A stretch of DNA of 40,148 bases, from NCBI GenBank assembly GCA_016182965.1, contig JACPFM010000142.1:1-40148 (forward strand), given 5' to 3'. Under the pieces are notes generated by a model. That model searched no databases. It was not told the DNA's origin and saw only the letters and a program-made list of their open reading frames with translations. Source of the DNA: Deltaproteobacteria bacterium. Lineage in GTDB: Bacteria > Myxococcota_A > Polyangia > Polyangiales > JADJMO01. Below are positions 16,095 through 22,872 of the stretch, piece after piece. The position numbers were made by a program, and so were the translations under genes. Position 1 is the first letter of the stretch. The number at the start of each line of letters is the position of its first letter.

Positions 16095-17756
16095 ATGATG
16101 CCCCGAGCCTGGGGGCCGCGCGTGCCAAACCAACCGATCCCATCTGAGCCGGCGCCGGTGTTCTCGAGCGCCCCGGCCGCGCTCGTCGTCGTCGGCGCAG
16201 GCGGTGTCGTGAGCGACGCGAACGAGCCGGCCGCGCGCATGTTCGGTCGGACGGCGGCCGATGTGGTCGGCCTGCCGCTCGGCGATCTCGTCGCCGCGCC
16301 CGTCCCGATCGAGGGGGCTCGGCTGGCGGCGGACGCGCAGTCGGCGCAAGACCGCACGCTCGACGCGCTCGGCGTGCACGCCGACGGGACGTCGTTCCCC
16401 ATCGAGATCACGGTCGCGCCCGTCGGCGACGCCCGCGTGATGGCCATCCGCGACGCGCGACAAGAGGCCGCGCGGCGCACCGCCGACACGCGCGTTCGCC
16501 GTCTCCTCGACACGGCCCGCGTGATCCCGTGGGAGGCCGACGTCGCGACCACGCAGTTCACCTACGTCGGACCCCGCGCGGTCGAGATCCTCGGCTACCC
16601 GATCGACGAGTGGTACACCGACGACTTCTGGCCGCGGCACATCCACCCCGAGGACCGCGAGGCGGCGACGACGCTCTGCGCCGGCGCCACCGCGCGCGAG
16701 CACGACTACGAGTTCGAGTACCGGATGATCGCCAGAGACGGGCGGATCGTGTGGCTCCACGACATCGTCGTGGTCACGCGCCTGCGCGGGGTGCCGCAGC
16801 TGATCAGCGGGTACATGATCGACATCACCGGACGCAAACAGGCCGAGGCGGAGCGAGAGCGGCTGCTCGAAGAGACGCGGAGCGCTCTCCGCCTGCGCGA
16901 CGAGTTCCTGTCGCTCGCCGCCCACGAGCTGCGCACGCCCCTGGCGCGCGTCGGCCTCCGCCTGCACGCCATCCAGCGCGCGCTCCAGAAGGAGGTCTCG
17001 CGCACCGATCTCGCGCGGAGCCTCGAGCGCGCGACCGACAACGTGCGCCGTCTCGCGGAGCTCGTGAACGATCTCCTGGACGTGTCGCACATCGCGCGCG
17101 GCACGGTCCGTCTCCGCCGCGAGCGCCTCGACCTCTCCGCGGTGGCGCGCGAGGTCGTCGCGACCTTCAAGGACGCGGCGGGCGCCGCCGGCTGCGCGAT
17201 CGAGCTCGACGCGGCGGCGCCCGTCGAGGGCTCCTGGGATCATGCGCGCATCGAGCAGGTGATCACGACGCTGCTCGGCAACGCCATCAAGTTCGGCGCC
17301 GGCAAGCCGATCGAGATCCGCGTCGGACCCGACGCGACCCTCTCGGTGCGCGATCACGGCATCGGGATCGCGACCGAGGATCAGGAGCGCATCTTCGAGC
17401 GGTTCGCGCGCGCGGTCCCCTCCTCGTCGTACGCCGGGCTCGGCGTGGGGCTGTACGCCGCCAGCGAGATCGTACGCGCCCACGGCGGCACCATTCAGGT
17501 CGAGAGCGCGCCGGGCAGCGGGGCGACCTTCATCGTCCGGCTGCCGCGAGGTTGCGCCCCACTCCCCACTGGAAATCCGGACGTGCACCTGCTTCATTAC
17601 GCACCGTGTCAAACCTCCTCGAAACCCCCTTCACCCGGCAAGTTGGCATCGAGGTCCCGCTCCTGTGCGGCGCCATGTACCCGTGCTCGAACCCCGAGCT
17701 CGTCGCCGCCGTCTCCGAGGCCGGCGGCATCGGGATCGTGCAGCCGGTCTCGATGA
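16095..17756 (+). CDS. Soluble PAS/PAC sensor histidine kinase
   Basis: A 553-aa cytoplasmic kinase without membrane segments. PAS 1 covers about residues 22-120. PAS 2 with PAC covers about 140-248 (ILGYPIDEWY, IHPEDRE, YRMIARDGRIVWLHD, GYMIDITGRKQAE). The HisKA dimerisation helix carries the phospho-acceptor His277 in AAHELRTPL. The HATPase domain spans about 375-485 with N box LLGNAIKFG, G1 DHGIGI, F box IFERFARA and G2 GLGVGLYAA. No response regulator is adjacent. The start codon is one of two successive ATGs (16095/16098). Residues after about 487 are a Ser/Pro/Arg-rich tail that reads 151 bp into the next gene; no stop occurs earlier in any frame. The 102-bp upstream gap holds the palindrome ACCAGCTGGT (16009-16018). 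Confidence 0.9.
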   Translation: MMPRAWGPRVPNQPIPSEPAPVFSSAPAALVVVGAGGVVSDANEPAARMFGRTAADVVGLPLGDLVAAPVPIEGARLAADAQSAQDRTLDALGVHADGTSFPIEITVAPVGDARVMAIRDARQEAARRTADTRVRRLLDTARVIPWEADVATTQFTYVGPRAVEILGYPIDEWYTDDFWPRHIHPEDREAATTLCAGATAREHDYEFEYRMIARDGRIVWLHDIVVVTRLRGVPQLISGYMIDITGRKQAEAERERLLEETRSALRLRDEFLSLAAHELRTPLARVGLRLHAIQRALQKEVSRTDLARSLERATDNVRRLAELVNDLLDVSHIARGTVRLRRERLDLSAVAREVVATFKDAAGAAGCAIELDAAAPVEGSWDHARIEQVITTLLGNAIKFGAGKPIEIRVGPDATLSVRDHGIGIATEDQERIFERFARAVPSSSYAGLGVGLYAASEIVRAHGGTIQVESAPGSGATFIVRLPRGCAPLPTGNPDVHLLHYAPCQTSSKPPSPGKLASRSRSCAAPCTRARTPSSSPPSPRPAASGSCSRSR

Positions 17757-18556
17757 TCTTCGTGCACGGTCACGATCTTCGCGAGGGCCTGCGGAAGATC
17801 CGCGCGCTGACCAGCAAGCCAATCGGCTTCAACGCGATCGTCGAGAAGTCCTCGAAGATGTACGAGGACCAGATGAAGAAGTGGGTCGACGTCGCGCTCG
17901 AGGAGGGCGTGCGCTTCTTCATCACCGCGCTCGGCAGCCCCGACTGGGTCGTGAAGAAGGTCCACGCGGTGGGCGGCGTCGTCTACCACGACGTGACCGA
18001 GCGGAAGTGGGCCAAGCGCGCGCTCGAAGCGGGCGTCGACGGCCTCATCTGCGTCAACGCGCGCGCCGGCGGGCACGCGGGCGAGCGCACCCCGGAGCAG
18101 CTCTGGGCCGAGCTCGGCGATCTCGGCGTGCCGCTGATCTGCGCCGGCGGCGTGGGCGACGAGCAGACGTTCGTGCGCATGCTGCGCCTCGGCTACGCCG
18201 GCGTGCAGATGGGCACGCGCTTCATCGCGACCACGGAGTGCAAGGCGCACGACGACTACAAGCGGGCGATCGTCGCCGCGAAGGCCATCGAGAAGGTCGG
18301 CACCAAGGCGGGCTTCCTCGCCAAGCGCATGCTGCGCCACGCGCGCCTGAAGCACTACGTGCGCATGTACTACACCTTCAAGTCCGTCCTGCAGCTGAAG
18401 AAGGCGTCGCTGCAGGGCATGCACTACAAGGACTACTTCCAGGCGGGCAAGAGCGTCGACGGCATCCACGCCGTCGAGCAGGCGGGCGACGTCGTGCAAA
18501 GGTTCGCCGCGGCCGCGAGCGAGCAGCCGAAGCCCGCGTCGGCGCCGGCCGCGTGA
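17606..18556 (+). CDS. Nitronate monooxygenase (2-nitropropane dioxygenase family)
   Basis: A 316-aa FMN-dependent TIM-barrel enzyme that oxidises alkyl nitronates or related toxic nitro compounds. Motifs: N-terminal GIEVPLLCGAM and AGGIGIV; the catalytic-His block with H157 in NARAGGHAGERT; and the FMN-phosphate site PLICAGGVGDEQ followed by GVQMGTRFIATTEC. The enoyl-ACP reductase II (FabK) branch shares this fold, but this protein more closely matches nitronate monooxygenases. The start is GTG at 17606, which gives the usual short run before the first barrel strand; the nearest ATG (17675) would remove that strand. It lies within the 3' end of the histidine kinase gene, so the two are translated from one mRNA. 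The 103 bp after the stop hold only a GC palindrome near 18575-18600. Confidence 0.92.
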   Translation: MSNLLETPFTRQVGIEVPLLCGAMYPCSNPELVAAVSEAGGIGIVQPVSMIFVHGHDLREGLRKIRALTSKPIGFNAIVEKSSKMYEDQMKKWVDVALEEGVRFFITALGSPDWVVKKVHAVGGVVYHDVTERKWAKRALEAGVDGLICVNARAGGHAGERTPEQLWAELGDLGVPLICAGGVGDEQTFVRMLRLGYAGVQMGTRFIATTECKAHDDYKRAIVAAKAIEKVGTKAGFLAKRMLRHARLKHYVRMYYTFKSVLQLKKASLQGMHYKDYFQAGKSVDGIHAVEQAGDVVQRFAAAASEQPKPASAPAA

Positions 18557-18659
18557 CTTCGTGCACGACGGTCCGTGTCGCGCGCGACGCGCGGACACGC
18601 CGTGAACGGGAGTTCGCGCTCTCGTTGGCCTGGCGCACGATCGGAGACGAAATCGCTGA

Positions 18660-19388
18660 ATGACGCGCCGTTCGAGCCGTCCGAGCGGCATGTACTTCCC
18701 ATCTCTTCGTTCACTCTTCGCGGTCGCATCTCTCGCCGTCGCCTGCAGCTCCTCGGAGGACGGCGCGGGAGGCGCGCAGGGCACCCTCGCCGAGGGCGCC
18801 GAATGCACGTCCGATGCGCAGTGCGCCAAGCCCGCCGACGGCCGCTCCGTCCGTTGTCAATGCGTCGATGGCAAGAAGTCGCAGGTCTGCACGGCGCAGC
18901 TCGCGAACGGCGCCCCTTGTCCGGTGGGCTCGAGCTTCTCCATCGGCTGCTCGGGCGAGGCCCGGTGCGTCAACGCCACGTGTCAGGTACCTGCCGCGCT
19001 CGGCGAGAGCTGCGCCTCGAACCTGTGCAAGGACGGGCTCTCGTGTCAGTCGGGCAAGTGCGCTCCGGGGCGGGAGCTCGGCGAGTCGTGCAACTTCGTC
19101 TTCGACGACTGCGTGCTGCCCAACCATTGCCCGTTCTCCTCGAAGAAGTGCACCCCGCCGGCGAAGATCGGCGAACCGTGCGACAGCTCGGCGCGCGAAC
19201 GGGCCTGCGAGCCCGGCGCCGCGTGCGACACGGGAACGGGCAAGTGCGCTGCGCTCCTCGACAACGGCGCAGCGTGCACCCGCGACACGCTCTGCAAGTC
19301 GGGCAACTGTGACTTCGCCTCCAGCGGCTCCGGCTTCGTCTGCGCCGACAAGAGCGCACCGACCAACGTCACGTGCGGGTTCCCTTGA
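18660..19388 (+). CDS. Cysteine-rich lipoprotein
   Basis: A 242-aa probable lipoprotein. The leader is MTRRSSRPSGMYFPSLRSLF..., with lipobox SLAVAC. The mature part contains about 24 cysteines in repeating CxxxxxC/GxSCxxxxC units (GESCASNLCKDGLSC, GESCNFVFDDC, GEPCDSSARERAC, GAACTRDTLCKSGNC). This resembles the Dickkopf-like or disulfide-repeat lipoproteins that are abundant in myxobacteria; it has no catalytic motif. It is probably an outer-membrane or surface protein with a disulfide-stabilised fold. GGAGA lies 12 nt before the ATG at 18660; an internal ATG at 18690 is the alternative. It converges on the TPR peptidase gene, with 68 bp between them. Confidence 0.8.
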   Translation: MTRRSSRPSGMYFPSLRSLFAVASLAVACSSSEDGAGGAQGTLAEGAECTSDAQCAKPADGRSVRCQCVDGKKSQVCTAQLANGAPCPVGSSFSIGCSGEARCVNATCQVPAALGESCASNLCKDGLSCQSGKCAPGRELGESCNFVFDDCVLPNHCPFSSKKCTPPAKIGEPCDSSARERACEPGAACDTGTGKCAALLDNGAACTRDTLCKSGNCDFASSGSGFVCADKSAPTNVTCGFP

Positions 19389-19405
19389 TTCTGGCCCGCG
19401 TGCCA

Positions 19406-19420
19406 GGCGAGCAACTCGCC
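19406..19420. terminator. Small hairpin between convergent genes
   Basis: A perfect stem GGCGAG-CAA-CTCGCC lies midway between two converging stop codons (19388 and 19457). There is no T-run on either side, so it is only a weak candidate for a shared terminator. Confidence 0.3.
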
Positions 19421-19456
19421 GCGCGACCGGAGGCGCAGCTTGCGGAAGCGCGAGCG

Positions 19457-22330
19457 CTACTTCATCTGTCCCTTGAGCTCCGCCACGTCGGGGCTCTTGG
19501 GATCGAGCTTCGCCGCGGCCTCGAGCTCCGCCTTCGCCTGCGGGGTCTTCTTCTCCTTCCACAGCGCGCGCGCCTTCTCGACGCGGAGCATCGCCTCGCC
19601 CTCGGGCTTCGGCTTGGCGGAGAGGCCGGCCTCGACCTCCTCGTGCGCGTCCTTGGTGCGGCCCTTCATCGTGAGCGCGCGCGCGTAGAGCGCGTGCACC
19701 TCGGGCGCGTACACGTCGACGAACACCGCGCCCTCCCCCACCTGGATCAGCTCGTCCCAGAGCCCCTTCTGCGCGAGCGTCCCCATGAGCTTCTTCCACG
19801 GGAGGCGCTCGTGCGGATCCATCTTCACCATCTTGCGCAAGAGCGCGAGCGCGTCGTCGGCGCGCCCCTCGGAGTCTGCGAGCTGCCATAGGTCGACGAG
19901 GGTCTCGATCTGCGAGGGGTCGAACTGGTGCGCCTTCTCGAGCGCGGCGCGCAGGCCCTTCTTGTCCTTCTGCGCCTCGGCCAGATCGGCCAGCATGTTC
20001 TGCACGACGTAGCCGTCGCCGCCGGCGGAGATGATCGCCTGCACGTGGGTCTTGGTCTCGCCGAGATCCTTGCGCAGCCCGTAGGCGAGCTTCGCGGAGA
20101 TGTACCGCGCGAGCTGGTTCTTGGAGTCGAGCGAGACCGCCTTCTGCGCGGTCGCGTCGGCGTCCTTGTACTTGCGATCGAGGTAGTAGGCGGCGGCGAG
20201 CGTCGCCATCTTCGGCGCGCTCTTGGGATCGGCGGCGGAGGCCTTCTCGGCGTCCTCGGTGTCGGGGACGGCGCTCGCGTCGAAGATGAACTGCCCCTGG
20301 AAGCGCGCGAGCCGCTTCTTGACCCAGACCTTGAACGCCTCGTCGACCTGATCGGCGGAGAGGCCGAGCGCGCCCTTGATGACGTCGGGCGTCTTCTTCC
20401 CCTCGCCCCAGAGCTTCAGCATGGTGACGAGCTTGGGGAAGCCGTACGTCTCGGCCATGAAGACGATGATCTGCGACGAGGCGTAGTAGGCGACGATCAC
20501 GTCGCCCTGCGTGCGTGCGTGGGTGAAGGCGCGGTTCAGATCGGCGACCTTGGGGATGCGGTTCGCCTCGAGCGCCTGCCACAGCTGCGGATCGAGCGAG
20601 CGGCGCCACTCCGGGCGCTGCACGATCGTCTCGTACTCCGAGAGCCCCTCGGTGAACCAGCGCGGCACGTGGTTCTTCGAGAGCTGGATGGCGAACACGT
20701 GCCCGAGCTCGTGCCAGAGCACGAGGCCCCAGTTCGACGACTCCTTCTTGGGCGAGACCGCGGTGATCACGCGCCCGAAGCAGACGCCGGTCGGGCCCAT
20801 GTTCGGCACGCCGTCGGTGCGCACGCTGAAGTGCTCTCGCTCGGGGAAGATCTCGATCTGGATCGGGTTCTTCGGCGTGAACCCGTACTTCTTGACCATC
20901 GTCTCCCACGCCTTGGCCATCGTGGCGGGGACGTAGTGGCCGAGCAGGTCGGTCTCCTCCTTGTGGAAGCGGAACTTGAAGACCTTGGCGGCGCCGGTGC
21001 CGTCGACCAGCTGGTACTTCGACGAGAGCGTCTTCTCGAAGAGGTTCAGCATGTTCACGAGGCGCACGTTGTAGCGGTCGTTCTTGTAGGCGGTGTCGAG
21101 CGCCTCGAGGCCGTCCTTCTCGTCGCCGCGGCGCAGCAGGTTGAACCCGAGCTCCGCCCACGCCTTGCCGTTCTTCGGATCGATCTTGGTCGCCTCGCGC
21201 ATCATCGTGACGAGGTCGTCGTAGCGGTGCTCCCAGTCGGCGAACTCGCCGACGTTGACGTAGAAGTCGCCGTACGTCGCGTTGCGCTTGAAGACCTCCG
21301 CCTTGGCCTTCTCGTAGCCGGGCAGATCGTCGTCGAGGTACCGCGCCGCCGCCTCGAGGGAGAGCAGATCGAGCGCGTTGGGATCGATCGCGAGCCCCTT
21401 GCCCACCGCGTCCTTCGTCGCCTTGATGTCGAGATCGTGCAGCGCCATCGAGCCGCGCACGAAATGGGCGCGCGGCATCTTCGGGTTCACCTTCAGCGCG
21501 AGATCGAGCTCCTTGTGCGCGGTGTCCCAGTCGAACGCCTGCGCGAGCTTCACCTCGGCGCGCAAGAGGTGGCCCCACGGGTTGTCGGGCGCGCTCTTCA
21601 GCACGTCGCGCACGCTCTCCTCGGCGTGGCCCGGGTCGTACCAGTCGAGGAACAGGCGCGCCCACGCGATGTTCGTCTCGACGTGCCCCTTCTGCAGCTT
21701 GTGCGCCTCCTTGAACGTGGAGTTCGCGTACTTCACGTGCCGCACCGCGTGCGCCGCGCGCCCGACGCACGCGAGCGAGGCAGGGTCCTTGTAGACCGGG
21801 TCCTCGCCCTCGCTGTCGCTCTCGAGCGCGTCGGCGATGTTGCGCGCCTCGTCGCGATCGCCCTTGCGCACGTAGGCCTCGACCAGCACGCCGCGCGCCC
21901 GCGGCGCCTTCGGCTCGTCGCGCATCGACTCGCACGCCTTGATCGCCTCGTCGATCTTGCCGACGGCGAGCAGCGCCATGCCCTGCCAGCCGAGCGCGTC
22001 AGCCTTCGCCTCGACGTCCTTTCCCGCCAGGCCGGCCGCCTTCTTCGCCAGCGTCTCGGCGTCGGCGTAGCGACCGGTGTCGTAGGCCGCGCGCGCGAGC
22101 CCGACGGTGGCGCGGGCGGCGTCCTTGCCGGTGACCGACTTGAGGTCCTTCTCGGCGGCCGCGTACTCGGACCGCTCGAGCGCCTCGAGACCGGACGCGA
22201 GCTTGCCGGTCGGTACGAAGACCGACGACGAGGTCGCCGGCTTGGCGATTCCGGCCTTCTGCGCGGCGGACGGGCCGGCCGCGAGGAACGGGACGAGGAG
22301 GAGCGGGAGGACGAGCAGGCGTCGACGCAT
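19457..22330 (-). CDS. Secreted TPR protein with gluzincin-like (peptidase MA) domain
   Basis: A 957-aa exported protein. Residues 1-23 are a signal peptide (MRRRLLVLPLLLVPFLAAGP, AxA cleavage). TPR repeats fill about 40-420. The metallopeptidase-like domain (about 430-690) contains WHELGH (H540, E541, H544) and, 16 residues on, WFTEGLSEYE with the probable third ligand E561, the pattern of the gluzincin 'peptidase MA' group. More TPR units follow to the C-terminus (about 720-957). Similar TPR-peptidase proteins are common in myxobacteria; their substrates are not known. The start at 22330 fits the signal peptide; another Met lies 13 codons upstream (22369). The frame stays open further but overlaps rpsT on the other strand. 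Confidence 0.88.
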   Translation of the reverse strand: MRRRLLVLPLLLVPFLAAGPSAAQKAGIAKPATSSSVFVPTGKLASGLEALERSEYAAAEKDLKSVTGKDAARATVGLARAAYDTGRYADAETLAKKAAGLAGKDVEAKADALGWQGMALLAVGKIDEAIKACESMRDEPKAPRARGVLVEAYVRKGDRDEARNIADALESDSEGEDPVYKDPASLACVGRAAHAVRHVKYANSTFKEAHKLQKGHVETNIAWARLFLDWYDPGHAEESVRDVLKSAPDNPWGHLLRAEVKLAQAFDWDTAHKELDLALKVNPKMPRAHFVRGSMALHDLDIKATKDAVGKGLAIDPNALDLLSLEAAARYLDDDLPGYEKAKAEVFKRNATYGDFYVNVGEFADWEHRYDDLVTMMREATKIDPKNGKAWAELGFNLLRRGDEKDGLEALDTAYKNDRYNVRLVNMLNLFEKTLSSKYQLVDGTGAAKVFKFRFHKEETDLLGHYVPATMAKAWETMVKKYGFTPKNPIQIEIFPEREHFSVRTDGVPNMGPTGVCFGRVITAVSPKKESSNWGLVLWHELGHVFAIQLSKNHVPRWFTEGLSEYETIVQRPEWRRSLDPQLWQALEANRIPKVADLNRAFTHARTQGDVIVAYYASSQIIVFMAETYGFPKLVTMLKLWGEGKKTPDVIKGALGLSADQVDEAFKVWVKKRLARFQGQFIFDASAVPDTEDAEKASAADPKSAPKMATLAAAYYLDRKYKDADATAQKAVSLDSKNQLARYISAKLAYGLRKDLGETKTHVQAIISAGGDGYVVQNMLADLAEAQKDKKGLRAALEKAHQFDPSQIETLVDLWQLADSEGRADDALALLRKMVKMDPHERLPWKKLMGTLAQKGLWDELIQVGEGAVFVDVYAPEVHALYARALTMKGRTKDAHEEVEAGLSAKPKPEGEAMLRVEKARALWKEKKTPQAKAELEAAAKLDPKSPDVAELKGQMK

Positions 22331-22410
22331 CGGGTCTGAAGCGTAGGACGGCGCGGGGAGGAAAAGCATGGTCGAAGGTCGCCCCCCCGCCCGGCGCCGG
22401 CCGCTATCGC

Positions 22411-22438
22411 TTGACGGCCCGCTATCCGTCGGTACAGT
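22411..22438 (+). promoter_or_regulatory. Sigma70-type promoter of rpsT
   Basis: TTGACG (22411-22416), a 16-nt spacer and TACAGT (22433-22438) lie 67 nt upstream of the rpsT start codon. The nearby divergent TPR peptidase gene starts at 22330, so its own promoter must share this 175-bp gap. Confidence 0.6.
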
Positions 22439-22451
22439 GCGCACCCCTTTC

Positions 22452-22480
22452 TCGGGCCACCCCTCGTGGGGTCCGCCCGA
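22452..22480 (+). promoter_or_regulatory. rpsT leader hairpin
   Basis: In the 5' leader an outer stem TCGGGC/GCCCGA encloses an inner stem ACCCC-TCGT-GGGGT with a small internal loop, ending 15 nt before the Shine-Dalgarno AGGAG (22496-22500). It is well placed to affect rpsT translation, and S20 synthesis is autogenously controlled in E. coli. Any regulatory role here is inference. Confidence 0.45.
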
Positions 22481-22504
22481 ATTTGCACCCGTCCGAGGAG
22501 TCCC

Positions 22505-22771
22505 GTGGCCAATCACGCGTCCGCCGAGAAGCGCAACCGTCAGCGCATCACCCGCACCGTCCGCAACAAGGCGCGCAAGAGCGCGGTCCGCACCTTCGTG
22601 AAGAAGGTCCGCGCGGCCGTCGCCGCCAACGACGCGGCCGGTGCGACGACGGCGCTGCGCGCCGCGGCCGAGCAGCTCGACAAGGCCGCGAACAAGGGCG
22701 CGATCCACAAGCGCTCCGCCTCGCGCACCGTCGGCCGTCTGGCCGCGCAGGTCGCGAAGCTCGCGAAGTGA
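22505..22771 (+). CDS. rpsT: 30S ribosomal protein S20
   Basis: An 88-aa basic helical protein that binds 16S rRNA in the small subunit. The sequence V(M)ANHASAEKRNRQRITRTV, the Ala/Lys/Arg-rich helices and the typical ending KGAIHKRSASRTVGRLAAQV identify S20 bacterial type; the length is normal. The start is GTG at 22505, preceded by AGGAG at 22496-22500; the ATG at 22466 would add 13 residues not found in the family. It has its own promoter and terminator, so it is monocistronic. Confidence 0.97.
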   Translation: MANHASAEKRNRQRITRTVRNKARKSAVRTFVKKVRAAVAANDAAGATTALRAAAEQLDKAANKGAIHKRSASRTVGRLAAQVAKLAK

Positions 22772-22777
22772 GGGGGT

Positions 22778-22800
22778 GCCGGGCGCGAGCCCGGCTCTTT
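22778..22800 (+). terminator. Rho-independent terminator of rpsT
   Basis: A perfect 7-bp stem GCCGGGC-GCGA-GCCCGGC is followed by TCTTT, 6 bp after the rpsT stop codon. Confidence 0.7.
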
Positions 22801-22850
22801 CCACTTCCGGTCGATTCAGCGGCTCAATTCGCGCTCGACCTCGTCGTTGC

Positions 22851-22868
22851 CGCGGACTAGGGTCCGCG
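22851..22868 (+). promoter_or_regulatory. Hairpin directly before the glycosyltransferase start
   Basis: Perfect arms CGCGGAC and GTCCGCG around TAGG end 4 nt before the GTG start codon, where a ribosome-binding site should be. It could dampen translation, or it may mean that the true start is downstream (ATG 22969). Confidence 0.35.
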
Positions 22869-22872
22869 CAGC

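Noticed and set aside
22331..22804. N-terminal extension of the TPR peptidase gene
   Set aside because: It would read through rpsT and its promoter on the other strand, and would bury the signal peptide.
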